NCBI RefSeq assembly: GCF_012641405.1
Contig: NZ_JABAII010000016.1
Span: 1 to 64,000, forward strand
Reading direction: 5' to 3'
From: Rhizobium sp. P40RR-XXII
Lineage (GTDB): Bacteria; Pseudomonadota; Alphaproteobacteria; Rhizobiales; Rhizobiaceae
Length of the DNA: 64,000 nucleotides
Made by a program: the position numbers and the translations under genes. Numbering within the stretch: the stretch's first letter is position 1; every line of letters begins with the position of its first letter. The notes under the pieces are model-generated. The model did not search any database and was not told the DNA's origin. It worked only from the letters and a program-made list of their open reading frames with translations. Positions 26,787 through 35,751 of the stretch are shown here, piece after piece.

Positions 26787-28784
26787 ATGCTCAAGCAAGT
26801 CTCGGCGATCCTGCTCCTCAGCGCGTCATGTCCAGCGATTGCGCTGGCGGCCGACAATGGGGCCATTCGATCCATTACCCTGTCCTCGGGTGGCCTGGCC
26901 GAGGTTTCCCGAGCAGCCGATGTCAATAGCGACGGCGTGATCCGGATCGAGGTTCCCCTTGATCAGGTCGACGATATCCTGAAGAGCCTTGTGGTCAACG
27001 GGTCCGCGGGCGCGGTGGCCGGCATGTCGCTGGCGGGGCCGCGGCCGTTGCAGGAAACGTTCAAGGGCCTGCCGTTCAGTCTGGAAGCGCTCTCATCCGT
27101 ACCGTCGCTTCTGACATCGATGCAGGGCGCCAAAGTATCGGTAACCAGCGGTGGCAAGACCGTCGATGGAAACATCCTGGGAATCGAGACGAGGAAGGCC
27201 GACGAGAAAGCGACGGTTCATCTGCTGACTGTTATCGACAAGGATGGCGCCGTGGAGACGCTGGCGCTTGGCGAGGATGCGTCCGTCCGGCTTGACGATC
27301 CCGACATGAGAGCAAAGCTCGCCAAGGCGGCGGCAGCCATTGCCCGCGGCAAGAACGACCGCACGCGTGCCATCGACATCAAGGTGAACGGTGTAAAGAA
27401 CAGCGGCGATGTCGGCCTGACCTATGTCGTCCCGTCTCCGATCTGGAAAACGGCCTATAAGGTCGTCATCGAGGGAAATGACAAGGCGCACTTGCAGGCA
27501 TGGACAGTGCTGGAAAACGCCAGCGGCGAGGATTGGAAGGGCATCAAGCTGACGCTGACTTCGGCCGAGCCGGTGACGCTGAAACAGGGTCTGCACCAGC
27601 TTTATTGGAGAGAGCGGCAGGAGGTGCCGGTCAACACGGCGTCGAACAATGTCACTGATCCCGACAGCGGCGACCTGTCCAACAGGCGGCGTCTGCCGGA
27701 GGATGCCGAGCAGCGAGCCGCGCCCGCGCCTGCCAAGGCAATGATGGGCGGCGTCCGCAGAAAAGAATACGCGGCCGACGAGCTGGAAAGGCCTTTAGAG
27801 CCAATGCAAATTGCCGCGGCCAATCCCACCACCGCGACCGAAAGCGATATCTCTGCCACCTTCGAGCTTCCGGGGACTTACGATCTGGCCAATGGCGACA
27901 CCTTGTCGGTGCCGATCATGGATGCGGAGGTGGAAGCCGACATGGTGGACATGTATCGGGCGGGCAGCACCCTTCGCAATCCCATCGCCGCCGTGATGCT
28001 CAAGAACACCACGGGGGTCAGCATGCCGGCGGGAATTCTGACGCTATATGATAGCAAGACCGGCTATATCGGCGATTCCCTGCTATCTGCCCTGCCCAAG
28101 GAGGACACCCGCCTTGCCAGTTTCGCAACCGATCGAAAGGTGTCGATCAGCGAGCAGCAGACGCCGACGGAGGAGATCGCCTCCCTGAAGGTTTCCGATG
28201 GCATGATGAATGCCGTCGTAAAATATCGTCAGGCAACGACATATACGGTTTCAGGCGCGCTTGACGGCGAAAGGACTGTCATCGTCGAGCACCCGATCAG
28301 GGATGGTTGGTCATTTTCGTCGGGCGAAAGCTTCGGCAAAACGGCAACGCACCAGCGGCTCAAGGCGGTTGTGCCGGCTGGCACGGAAAAGACATTGACC
28401 GCTGTCGATGAGCAGCTGCAGAGCAACAGCTATGCTCTGGTCGATGCAGAGCCGGACATGCTGCTTGGATGGTCGGCGTCGACACACGACAAGGCACTGA
28501 CGGACAAGCTCGCAAACCTCGCGGAGGCGCGTAAGAAACAGGTCGCCTCCCAGAATGATCTCGCGAGCTTCGACAGCGAGATCGAGAAAATCACCAATGA
28601 ACAACAGCGGATAAGACAGAATATCGGCGCCGTGCCTGAGAATAGCGATTTGAAGAAGCGCTATTTGAAGGATCTCGCGCATAGCGAAGATCAAATCGCT
28701 GCCGTCGGTGAAAAGCGCGCTGCGGTGCAAGAGGAAAGTGATCGGCTGGGCGATCAGGTGGCGGAACTCATCAGGACGTTCTAA
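26787..28784 (+). CDS. Exported DUF4139 domain protein
   Basis: A 665-residue protein with a signal peptide (MLKQVSAILLLSASCPAIAL). It matches the large DUF4139/mucoidy-inhibitor-like family: VGLTYVVPSPIWKTAYKVVI and WTVLENASGEDWKGIKLTLTS are typical of these proteins. A proline- and alanine-rich linker lies near residues 300-350, and the C-terminal 80 residues are coiled-coil (KKQVASQNDLASFDSEIEKI and following). Function is unknown. GGAAGG precedes the chosen ATG. Confidence 0.75.
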   Translation: MLKQVSAILLLSASCPAIALAADNGAIRSITLSSGGLAEVSRAADVNSDGVIRIEVPLDQVDDILKSLVVNGSAGAVAGMSLAGPRPLQETFKGLPFSLEALSSVPSLLTSMQGAKVSVTSGGKTVDGNILGIETRKADEKATVHLLTVIDKDGAVETLALGEDASVRLDDPDMRAKLAKAAAAIARGKNDRTRAIDIKVNGVKNSGDVGLTYVVPSPIWKTAYKVVIEGNDKAHLQAWTVLENASGEDWKGIKLTLTSAEPVTLKQGLHQLYWRERQEVPVNTASNNVTDPDSGDLSNRRRLPEDAEQRAAPAPAKAMMGGVRRKEYAADELERPLEPMQIAAANPTTATESDISATFELPGTYDLANGDTLSVPIMDAEVEADMVDMYRAGSTLRNPIAAVMLKNTTGVSMPAGILTLYDSKTGYIGDSLLSALPKEDTRLASFATDRKVSISEQQTPTEEIASLKVSDGMMNAVVKYRQATTYTVSGALDGERTVIVEHPIRDGWSFSSGESFGKTATHQRLKAVVPAGTEKTLTAVDEQLQSNSYALVDAEPDMLLGWSASTHDKALTDKLANLAEARKKQVASQNDLASFDSEIEKITNEQQRIRQNIGAVPENSDLKKRYLKDLAHSEDQIAAVGEKRAAVQEESDRLGDQVAELIRTF

Positions 28785-28822
28785 TCGCCGCGCACGTCTT
28801 CATCTCAACAGCATCAAATGGT

Positions 28823-28848
28823 GAGAGCCGCTCCGTGGGGCGGCTCTC
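28823..28848. terminator. Hairpin between convergent genes
   Basis: GAGAGCCGC and GCGGCTCTC form a perfect nine-pair stem around TCCGTGGG between the DUF4139 gene and yjhX. T tracts are short on both sides. Confidence 0.6.
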
Positions 28849-28857
28849 GTGTTTAGC

Positions 28858-29115
28858 TTACCGATTGTTCAATTGCGCCCTCACCAGCCGCAATCCCTTT
28901 TCGCTGATGCGATAGGGATGGCCGTCGGTGGATTTGATGGCCTTTAGGCGCCTCAGTCGGCGGAAGAGCTCGAGGCCGAAATCAGGGTAGACCCAGCCGT
29001 CACGCGTAAAGCAATAAGCGGTCTCGATCTTCTTGTTGTCGCTGCGTTCGATTTCGATGCGGCCGCCCTGGGCGAGCAGGTGCAGGATGCGCTGTTCGGC
29101 GCGGGAAATGTCCAT
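28858..29115 (-). CDS. yjhX: YjhX family (UPF0386) protein
   Basis: An 85-residue protein nearly full-length in the UPF0386/YjhX family: MDISRAEQRILHLLAQGGRI, CFTRDGWVYPDFGLELFRRL and ISEKGLRLVRAQL are the conserved parts. In E. coli YjhX has been described as a toxin paired with the GNAT protein YjhQ. Here the nearest gene on the other side is also a GNAT acetyltransferase, divergently read about 300 bp away. The ATG at 29115 is chosen over a longer frame because it matches the family length. Confidence 0.85.
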   Translation of the reverse strand: MDISRAEQRILHLLAQGGRIEIERSDNKKIETAYCFTRDGWVYPDFGLELFRRLRRLKAIKSTDGHPYRISEKGLRLVRAQLNNR

Positions 29116-29412
29116 TGTTGTCAGAATCCGTATAGCGCCAAAGGGCGCACAAAAACGATCCGAGCCTTCCCTTGGGGAAGTCGGGGCTTCGTTTTTCAGG
29201 CCCGGCACGCAAGAAGACTTGCGAGCGGGGCCTTTACCGGGACTGACAAAAGTTAGACATGAAAACTCCGTTGATACACCTTTCTAAAGCAGGTTGCGCC
29301 CCGAGGTCAAGTTCAACTCAGCAGGCGTGTGCCGCCGTCGGCCATGCTGGCGAATCTCGCCGCTGGCAAAAGCTTTTGACTGATGCTTTACTGGTCCAAA
29401 TGGCGGGGCCTG
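29116..29412. other. Divergent intergenic region between yjhX and a GNAT gene
   Basis: Just under 300 bp without a gene. It contains an imperfect inverted repeat around 29198-29233 (GGCCCGGCACGC...GCGAGCGGGGCC) and presumably promoters for both divergent genes. No operator could be assigned. Confidence 0.4.
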
Positions 29413-29922
29413 ATGATCCATATTCGCAATGCCCGTGAAGGCGAAACCGAGGTGTTGGCAAGCATCGGCCTGCGCTCCTGGCAGCAGGCCATGGGCGCGA
29501 TCGGCGGCACGGGCGAGCTGCTGGAAAGCGCAAGCGAGGCCTTCTCGAATTTCACCCGCAATCTCTGGCTGACGATCACCGTTATCGAGCTGAATGGGGA
29601 GGCGGTCGGCTGGGCCGCGCGCGAGGCGCTTGACGAGGCGATCTCCGATTTCTGGATCGATCCGGATTTCATTCGGCGAGGTCTCGGCTCCGCGCTCCTT
29701 GCGCGGATCGAAGAGGACGTGCGTGGGCAGGGGCTGGAAAAGGTTTCCCTGCAGAGCCACGCGGGGAATACGGATGCCATCGCCTTTTTCAGGGCGCGCG
29801 GCTATGCAATCCACTGGCTGTCGATCGTCTATTCCCCGAAGCTCGACAGCGACGTTCCCACGATCGGGCTTTCGAAATCGCTGGTCGAGGAAAGCCACGG
29901 CGCCTACGGACCGGGCATATAG
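29413..29922 (+). CDS. GNAT family N-acetyltransferase
   Basis: A 169-residue acetyltransferase. The acetyl-CoA motif A is clear: FWIDPDFIRRGLGSALLARI (RRGLGS), followed by VSLQSHAGNTDAIAFFRARGY, the usual final helix-strand. The ATG at 29413 (MIHIRNAREGE) is chosen; the frame continues 10 codons upstream. It is divergent from yjhX and 88 bp upstream of gatB. The substrate is unknown. Confidence 0.82.
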   Translation: MIHIRNAREGETEVLASIGLRSWQQAMGAIGGTGELLESASEAFSNFTRNLWLTITVIELNGEAVGWAAREALDEAISDFWIDPDFIRRGLGSALLARIEEDVRGQGLEKVSLQSHAGNTDAIAFFRARGYAIHWLSIVYSPKLDSDVPTIGLSKSLVEESHGAYGPGI

Positions 29923-30010
29923 CGCATCGCCATACGCCGAAAGCCTTGCGCCGCCTCGTCAATTGCTCTACCTCACCAAAGCAGAAAACAGCATTATACA
30001 AGAGCTTCCC

Positions 30011-31516
30011 ATGACCATTGTCGACGTCCGTACGCCAGATCCGAAACGCTTCATTCCCGGTGCCACCGGCGATTGGGAAGTCGTTATCGGGATGGAAGTC
30101 CACGCCCAGGTGCTGAGCAAATCCAAGCTCTTCTCCGGTGCATCGACGGAGTTCGGCAAGCCGCAGAATTCCAATGTCTCACTGGTCGATGCCGCCATGC
30201 CCGGCATGCTGCCCGTGATCAACGAAGAATGCGTCAAGCAGGCTGTGCGCACCGGCCTTGGCCTGAAGGCGCAGATCAACAATCGTTCGATCTTCGACCG
30301 CAAGAACTATTTCTATCCCGACCTGCCGCAGGGCTATCAGATCTCGCAGTTCAAGGATCCGATCGTCGGTGAAGGCAAGATCGTCATTTCGCTTGGCCCG
30401 GATCGTCAGGGCCAGTTCGAGGATATCGAGATCGGCATCGAGCGCCTGCATCTGGAACAGGATGCCGGCAAGTCGATGCACGACCAGCACGCGACCATGT
30501 CTTATGTCGATCTCAACCGTTCCGGCGTTGCGCTGATGGAAATTGTCTCCAAGCCGGATATCCGCTCGTCCGACGAGGCGAAAGCCTATATGACGAAGCT
30601 GCGCTCGATCGTGCGCTACCTCGGCACCTGCGACGGCAACATGGACGAAGGCTCGATGCGCGCCGACGTCAACGTTTCGGTGCGCCGTCCGGGCGGTGAA
30701 TTCGGCACGCGCTGCGAGATTAAGAACGTCAACTCCATCCGCTTCATCGGCCAGGCGATCGAATATGAAGCGCGCCGGCAGATCGGCATCCTTGAGGATG
30801 GCGGCACCATCGATCAGGAAACCCGCCTGTTCGATCCGAACAAGGGCGAGACGCGGTCGCTGCGCACGAAGGAAGATGCGCACGACTATCGCTATTTCCC
30901 CGATCCGGATCTGCTGCCGCTCGAATTCGACGATGCCTTCGTTGCCGAGCTTGCCGAGCATCTGCCTGAGCTGCCGGACGATAAGAAGGAACGTTTCGTC
31001 CGCGAACTCGGCCTCTCGATCTACGACGCTTCCGTGCTCGTCTCGGAAAAGGCCATCGCCGATTATTTCGAAGCGGTTGCCGCCGGCCGCGATGGCAAAA
31101 TGGCTGCCAACTGGGTGATCAACGACCTCCTGGGCGCTCTGAACAGAATCGGCAAAGACATTGAAGAGACTCCGGTTTCGCCCGCCCAGCTCGGCGCGAT
31201 CATCGACCTCATCAAGGCCGAAACCATTTCCGGCAAGATCGCCAAGGATCTGTTTGAAATCGTGCTCACCGAGGGCGGCGACCCCGCCGAGATCGTTGAA
31301 GCCCGTGGCATGAAGCAGGTCACCGATACCGGCGCCATCGAAAAGGCTGTCGACGAGATCATAGCCGCCAACCCGGATCAGGTTGCCAAGGTCAAGGCCA
31401 AGCCGACGCTCGCCGGCTGGTTCGTCGGCCAGGTGATGAAGTCGACGGGCGGCAAGGCGAACCCACAGGCGGTGCAGGCGCTGGTCAAGGCCAAGCTCGG
31501 CATCGAAGAGGAATAA
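30011..31516 (+). CDS. gatB: Aspartyl/glutamyl-tRNA amidotransferase subunit B
   Basis: A 501-residue subunit that binds the misacylated tRNA and activates it by phosphorylation. VVIGMEVHAQVLSKSKLFSG, SIFDRKNYFYPDLPQGYQIS, LHLEQDAGKSMHD and EGSMRADVNVSVRRPGGEFG are the catalytic-core landmarks; the YqeY-like C-terminal domain ends in GWFVGQVMKSTGGKANPQAV. It is separated from gatCA by about 3.4 kb and several unrelated genes, which is usual in rhizobia as I recall. A GNAT gene follows after 3 bp. Confidence 0.97.
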   Translation: MTIVDVRTPDPKRFIPGATGDWEVVIGMEVHAQVLSKSKLFSGASTEFGKPQNSNVSLVDAAMPGMLPVINEECVKQAVRTGLGLKAQINNRSIFDRKNYFYPDLPQGYQISQFKDPIVGEGKIVISLGPDRQGQFEDIEIGIERLHLEQDAGKSMHDQHATMSYVDLNRSGVALMEIVSKPDIRSSDEAKAYMTKLRSIVRYLGTCDGNMDEGSMRADVNVSVRRPGGEFGTRCEIKNVNSIRFIGQAIEYEARRQIGILEDGGTIDQETRLFDPNKGETRSLRTKEDAHDYRYFPDPDLLPLEFDDAFVAELAEHLPELPDDKKERFVRELGLSIYDASVLVSEKAIADYFEAVAAGRDGKMAANWVINDLLGALNRIGKDIEETPVSPAQLGAIIDLIKAETISGKIAKDLFEIVLTEGGDPAEIVEARGMKQVTDTGAIEKAVDEIIAANPDQVAKVKAKPTLAGWFVGQVMKSTGGKANPQAVQALVKAKLGIEEE

Positions 31517-31519
31517 TCG

Positions 31520-32023
31520 GTGTTCTTCGTTCGCACCGCCAGCGAGCAGGACCTGGAAAAGGTCCGCGCTCTGCTCGGCGAGACTTGGCATGCGACCTAT
31601 GACCGGATCTACGGGCCGGAAAAGGTCAGCGAGCTGCACGCCTCCTGGCATTCACCGGCTGCGCTGAAGGCGCGGCTGGCGAACAAGAACTCGGAATTCC
31701 TGGTGGCCGACGACGGCAAGACAATCGGCGGCATGGGCTATGCCGCCATGTCCAAAGAAATGACCAAGACCGTCATGCTCCACATGCTCTATGTCAGCCC
31801 CAGCCATCAGCGAGAGGGCATCGGCCGCGATATCTTCGCCGAACTGGAGACCTGTTTCCCGGATGCGGAGATCATGCGCCTGGAGGTCGAACCGCAAAAC
31901 GAGCCCGCGATCGCCTTCTACAAGGCCCACGGCTTTGTCGAGGTCGGCCGCACGGAAAATTGCGGCAACGGCCAGTCGGCCATTCCGGCGCTGATATTCG
32001 AGAAGCCGCTGACGGGTCATTGA
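31520..32023 (+). CDS. GNAT family N-acetyltransferase
   Basis: A 167-residue acetyltransferase with a GTG start three bases after the gatB stop, so it is certainly co-transcribed with gatB. Motif A is LYVSPSHQREGIGRDIFAEL; the C-terminal strand-helix is VEPQNEPAIAFYKAHGFVEV. It resembles RimI-like and small-molecule acetyltransferases; the substrate is not predictable. Confidence 0.85.
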   Translation: MFFVRTASEQDLEKVRALLGETWHATYDRIYGPEKVSELHASWHSPAALKARLANKNSEFLVADDGKTIGGMGYAAMSKEMTKTVMLHMLYVSPSHQREGIGRDIFAELETCFPDAEIMRLEVEPQNEPAIAFYKAHGFVEVGRTENCGNGQSAIPALIFEKPLTGH

Positions 32024-32043
32024 GAGAATAGACGAGATCGTTC

Positions 32044-32511
32044 ATGGAAGACGCCCGCCTGGTGATCCGCGAAGCGGAAGAATCCGACCTTCCTTCCCTG
32101 ATCGGCCTTTTCGCCGCCGACACCATGGGCGGCCACGGCGATACGACCGACCCTTCCGCTTATGACGATTATCTCCGCGCCTTTCGTGCTATCGCGATAT
32201 CGCCGGATCAGACGCTGTATGTCGCCGAACTCGCCGGCGAGGTGGCCGGGACGTTTCAGACAATGATCACGACGACGCTGACCGGGCGGGGGTCGTCCGC
32301 GATGATCATCGAGGCGGTCCAGACGCGTGCGGATCTACGCGGGCAGGGGATCGGGGCGGCGATGATCGATTTCTGCATCGGCGAGGCAAGAGCCCGCGGC
32401 ATGCGGATGGTGCAACTGACCTCCAATGCGGTGCGCAAGGACGCGCATCGCTTCTATGAGAGATTGGGTTTCAAGCCGACACATCTGGGCTTCAAGATGA
32501 CATTGAAATGA
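32044..32511 (+). CDS. GNAT family N-acetyltransferase
   Basis: A 155-residue acetyltransferase, third of this superfamily within 3 kb. Motif A is VQTRADLRGQGIGAAMIDFC and the end is DAHRFYERLGFKPTHLGFKM. It begins 20 bp after the preceding GNAT gene and probably belongs to the gatB unit. The substrate is unknown. Confidence 0.85.
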   Translation: MEDARLVIREAEESDLPSLIGLFAADTMGGHGDTTDPSAYDDYLRAFRAIAISPDQTLYVAELAGEVAGTFQTMITTTLTGRGSSAMIIEAVQTRADLRGQGIGAAMIDFCIGEARARGMRMVQLTSNAVRKDAHRFYERLGFKPTHLGFKMTLK

Positions 32512-32617
32512 GGCCGTTTGCCTGCTGGAATCACTGGACAAGCCAGTCCGGTGGCGGCATAAGCAAACTATCGAATTCTGGTATCGCTCGCCGCTTAGCG
32601 GGTATCGAGGAAAAGAC

Positions 32618-33016
32618 ATGTGGAATTTCATCGTACAGACATTTACCTGGTGGAACGGTCAGACCATGGGCACGCGCTTCGCGACCTGGCGGTTTGGCAA
32701 GCGTGTCGGCGAGGATGAATTCGGCAACGTCTATTACGAAGGCGGCATGTCCTCCTACGGCCTCCCGAAGCGCTGGGTGATCTACAAGGGCTATGCCGAA
32801 GCTTCGGCCATTCCTCCGGGCTGGCACGGCTGGATGCATCATCGTACCGATGTTGCCCCTTCCAAGGAAAACTACGTCGCCAAGGACTGGCAGAAAGAAC
32901 ATCGCGCCAACCCGACCGGCTCGCCGCAGGCTTACCGTCCGCCGGGTTCTCTGGCCGTTGCCGGCGAGCGTCCGCGCGTGACCGGCGACTACGACGCCTG
33001 GACCCCGGGCAACTGA
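32618..33016 (+). CDS. NDUFA12-type subunit of NADH:ubiquinone oxidoreductase
   Basis: A 132-residue homologue of the mitochondrial complex I subunit NDUFA12 (B17.2). The recognisable stretch is FGKRVGEDEFGNVYYEGGMS, then RRWVIYKG-like KRWVIYKGYAEAS, IPPGWHGWMHH and a C-terminal proline-rich NPTGSPQAYRPPG. In alphaproteobacteria this is an accessory subunit on the matrix-arm equivalent of complex I. It lies away from any nuo operon and directly upstream of a DUF2155 gene. Confidence 0.9.
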   Translation: MWNFIVQTFTWWNGQTMGTRFATWRFGKRVGEDEFGNVYYEGGMSSYGLPKRWVIYKGYAEASAIPPGWHGWMHHRTDVAPSKENYVAKDWQKEHRANPTGSPQAYRPPGSLAVAGERPRVTGDYDAWTPGN

Positions 33017-33131
33017 GCGGACCGGGTAACCGAGTGGCCGGCTCGTCCTTTGGCCACAATTAGGCTTTAGGCGCGACATATGCTGGCTCATGCTCGGCGT
33101 CTTGACCGAGACCAAGCGGAGATTGGCGGAT

Positions 33132-33572
33132 ATGACGTTTTTCACGCGGAGCGCTTCTTTGCGTGCAGTGACTGTAGCGGGCGCAGCTCTCTTCATCGGC
33201 ATCATGACAGCCCCCACCGCCGAGGCGGCCCGCATCGCCAATCCCGTCGCCGTTTTCTCCGGCCTCGACAAAATCACCGGCCGCATCACCACCTTCGATG
33301 TCTATATCAATGAGACCGTACAGTTCGGCGCGCTGCAGGTGACGCCCCGGGCCTGCTATTCGCGAGACGAAACCGAGCAGCAGAAGGTAGACGGTTTCGT
33401 CGAGGTGGACGAAATAACCCTCGACCGTCGCATCCGCCGCATCTTCACCGGCTGGATGTTTGCCGACAGTCCCGGCCTCAACGCCGTTGAGCATCCGATC
33501 TATGACGTCTGGCTGAAAGAGTGCAAGCAGAAGTCGGACCTTCCGCCGCCGGACACCGCCGGCACGAAATAA
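33132..33572 (+). CDS. Exported DUF2155 domain protein
   Basis: A 146-residue protein with a signal peptide (VTVAGAALFIGIMTAPTAEA). The DUF2155 hallmark is KITGRITTFDVYINETVQFG followed by LQVTPRACYSRDETE and FTGWMFADSPGLNAVEHPIY. In alphaproteobacteria this family often follows the NDUFA12-type gene, as here; the role is unknown. An ATG at 33090 would add 14 residues and is less likely. Confidence 0.85.
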   Translation: MTFFTRSASLRAVTVAGAALFIGIMTAPTAEAARIANPVAVFSGLDKITGRITTFDVYINETVQFGALQVTPRACYSRDETEQQKVDGFVEVDEITLDRRIRRIFTGWMFADSPGLNAVEHPIYDVWLKECKQKSDLPPPDTAGTK

Positions 33573-33605
33573 TCGCCTTCAAGACATACGCCGCAGAATT
33601 GTACA

Positions 33606-33637
33606 GCCCGCAGAAGCCTTGCTCCTGCGGGCATAAT
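33606..33637 (+). terminator. Terminator after the DUF2155 gene
   Basis: GCCCGCAG and CTGCGGGC pair around AAGCCTTGCTC and are followed by ATAATTTT. The convergent DUF1062 stop lies just beyond. Confidence 0.7.
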
Positions 33638-33638
33638 T

Positions 33639-34274
33639 TTAGCGTCGTTCCGTATTGGTCGCCGCTTCGCCCATCGCTTGACGATCGGCGACTTCGGACA
33701 GGTCGAGGCTGATCCTCATCCCGCCTTTGGGCCTGTGGCGAAGAAAATCGCTGCGACCCGGATCAGCTTTCAATTTACCTCCGTCTCGGAGAGCTTCGAG
33801 CCGCGAACGCGAAATTGCCAGCTCCGATGCAAGCAGCCGATCGAGGCGGAGGTTCACCGGGAATTCGGCTGCTGTCTCGATGCCCAGCCCAGTCCAGTCG
33901 CTTGCGGCACGTATCATCTCCTTCCGAATAATGACATCCGGCGGTTCTTCGATGCGCTTGGCCCTTCGCTTTAGCCCGTCGAGGTCGAATTCCTGTGCTC
34001 GCACCCAATCCGGATCGCTGCGCTGCAGCGCCTCGAGAGTGGAGGGAGTGAGATCGTGAACGGTCCGGCGCTCGAAGAGCGTTCGGTTCCAGGTCTTCTC
34101 GCAATCGATGCATTTGTAGACGAGCCAGGCATCGAGTCTCTTGCCATTGGCATTGAGCCTGACCTTGCCGCTCGATCTGAAGGGTCTAGGAGATCCGCAG
34201 CCGCTGCAGGCGATCCATGGCTGAGGCGAAATTCGAGGTGAAATGGTCCAACGGACCTGAAGAATATTGCACAT
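33639..34274 (-). CDS. DUF1062 domain protein
   Basis: A 211-residue protein. MCNILQVRWTI, ACSGCGSPRPFRSSGKVRLN, NGKRLDAWLVYKCIDCEKTW and NRTLFERRTV match the DUF1062 family as I remember it, with two CxxC pairs that would bind zinc. A mid-protein PSTLEALQRSDPDWVRAQEF region and a C-terminal S4-like stretch (NLRLDRLLASELAISRSRLE) suggest RNA contact, but this is inference. The start is the ATG at 34274. Confidence 0.8.
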   Translation of the reverse strand: MCNILQVRWTISPRISPQPWIACSGCGSPRPFRSSGKVRLNANGKRLDAWLVYKCIDCEKTWNRTLFERRTVHDLTPSTLEALQRSDPDWVRAQEFDLDGLKRRAKRIEEPPDVIIRKEMIRAASDWTGLGIETAAEFPVNLRLDRLLASELAISRSRLEALRDGGKLKADPGRSDFLRHRPKGGMRISLDLSEVADRQAMGEAATNTERR

Positions 34275-34608
34275 ACCGTCTTGGTCTTCCGTCTGGAAGT
34301 CCACCAAGCTGGCGGTGAGACAGCCCGTCAGGGCACGGTATGGCGATGTTGCGGGACGGCTGAAGAGCTGAGACAGCAGTGGCTGCGTAGGGCGCGTTTT
34401 GACAATGCCAAACCGGTCTCAGGCCATCACCCGATGGACATGAACATGCATCGGACGGCGTTATGCCGCCCCGATGCAGTGGGTGATTTGGATGAGACCG
34501 GTATTTACGATGGCAAAGTGGAACCTCTATGCACCAACGCTCTTCGCTAGGAGGGATAGCAAATAACGACCAGAGTTTGAAGTCCGAAAGCTTGAGGCAA
34601 GGATTGCT
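34275..34608. other. Gene-free stretch
   Basis: About 330 bp between the DUF1062 start and the DUF2167 stop. Short open frames on the plus strand lack starts and family features. I see no repeat, tRNA or strong hairpin. Confidence 0.5.
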
Positions 34609-35568
34609 TCAGGTGTCCGTCTTTCCCTTGCGGCGAAACACACTTAGAATCTTGCGGCCCGCCGCGACCACGCCTCCCAGGACGACAATCAACCCCTTCT
34701 TCAGTGCGAGAAGGGCGATCCCGAAACTCTTGAAGAAGCCGAGGACGATTGCCAGAAAGCCGAGCTTTGCAGCGATCTTGACGCCAGCACCGGCGGCGAT
34801 CATTCCCGCCATGCTGTAGGCGGCGATCTTGTCGCCGTTGACGAAGTCGGCATAGCGTTTGCCGCTGTCGTACTGCACCGTGTTGATGACGCTCGGAATG
34901 GCGGCGTTGATCTCCTGCAACTGATCGAGCCCGGCGACGAAATCGAGTTCGGTGACACCCTCGCGTCCGAGCACGCGCACCGAATAATTCAGCGTATGGT
35001 CTGCCTGCTGATCCTTGCCGAAGATCAGATCGCGAGCCCAATGCAGGGCATGGGTCGCCTTGTCGTAGTGCGGTGGCTCAGCCCAGCCGACAAGCTTGAT
35101 CGGATCGTAGCCCTGCTGCTCGCGCTCCGGATTCGCCTCGTTGATCGCATCCTGGATTTGCTTCAGCACCTCGTTGTAATCCGTCGAGGCGGCATCGTCG
35201 TCGGAGACGTGGCCGCTATTGTCATAGTCCATGACTGCGCCCCATGAATGTGGGTCGGTCGGCGGATATTTTGCGGGAAAGATCATGCCGAGCGTGGTGC
35301 CGGCGGCACTCTCTGGATTACCCCAGAGCTTCACCAACACCGTTCTCGCATCGTCCGGAGTGAGATAGTAGAACTGATCCGAAACATTCAGCGTCGCATT
35401 TGCCGCCGAAAGCGTGATCGCTCCTTGCTTGAAATCGAGTTGTTTCAGCACTGCGCCTTCCGGCCCGGTCGGCGGTTCGGCACCGAACATATCGTGAAAG
35501 GATTTGGCGTCGGCCTGTGTTGCAGCTGCCAATGCGGCGATAAAAACGATTGCAAGGTGATTCTTCAA
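34609..35568 (-). CDS. DUF2167 membrane protein
   Basis: A 319-residue exported or membrane protein. The best start is a TTG at 35568 with GGGGGTAG just upstream: it gives LKNHLAIVFIAALAAATQAD as a signal peptide. The longer frame to 35673 runs into a repeat element and is spurious. DUF2167 features are LKQLDFKQGAITLSAANATL, VGWAEPPHYDKATHALHWAR and NYSVRVLGREGVTELDFVAG; a C-terminal hydrophobic stretch (AKLGFLAIVLGFFKSFGIAL) anchors it. Function is unknown. Confidence 0.8.
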   Translation of the reverse strand: MKNHLAIVFIAALAAATQADAKSFHDMFGAEPPTGPEGAVLKQLDFKQGAITLSAANATLNVSDQFYYLTPDDARTVLVKLWGNPESAAGTTLGMIFPAKYPPTDPHSWGAVMDYDNSGHVSDDDAASTDYNEVLKQIQDAINEANPEREQQGYDPIKLVGWAEPPHYDKATHALHWARDLIFGKDQQADHTLNYSVRVLGREGVTELDFVAGLDQLQEINAAIPSVINTVQYDSGKRYADFVNGDKIAAYSMAGMIAAGAGVKIAAKLGFLAIVLGFFKSFGIALLALKKGLIVVLGGVVAAGRKILSVFRRKGKTDT

Positions 35569-35627
35569 TATACTACCCCCGGCTGTCGAGTTGACCTTAG
35601 GGCATTCTTGATTAGAATCAATGCGAT

Positions 35628-35743
35628 TAGAGCGTGATGCCGAAAAGTGTAGGCGGTTTTCGAACGGCATCACGCTCTACTTCTTTGATCCTAGAGCGGA
35701 TTCAGATTTTAGGTCGAACAGACCTAAAATCGTCCGGCTCTAG
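35628..35743 (+). repeat. RIME-type double-palindrome repeat, copy A
   Basis: 116 bp made of two large palindromes: TAGAGCGTGATGCCG...CGGCATCACGCTCTA (35628-35679) and CTAGAGC...GATTTTAGGTC/GACCTAAAATC...GCTCTAG (35691-35743). A nearly identical inverted copy lies at 52675-52790. Size and two-palindrome layout fit the rhizobial intergenic mosaic element RIME. It sits between the DUF2167 promoter and the aat stop. Confidence 0.9.
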
Positions 35744-35751
35744 TGAAAATA

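Noticed and set aside
35569..35673. N-terminal extension of the DUF2167 gene from an ATG at 35673
   Set aside because: It begins inside a RIME repeat and lacks a signal peptide; a TTG at 35568 with a good ribosome binding site gives one.
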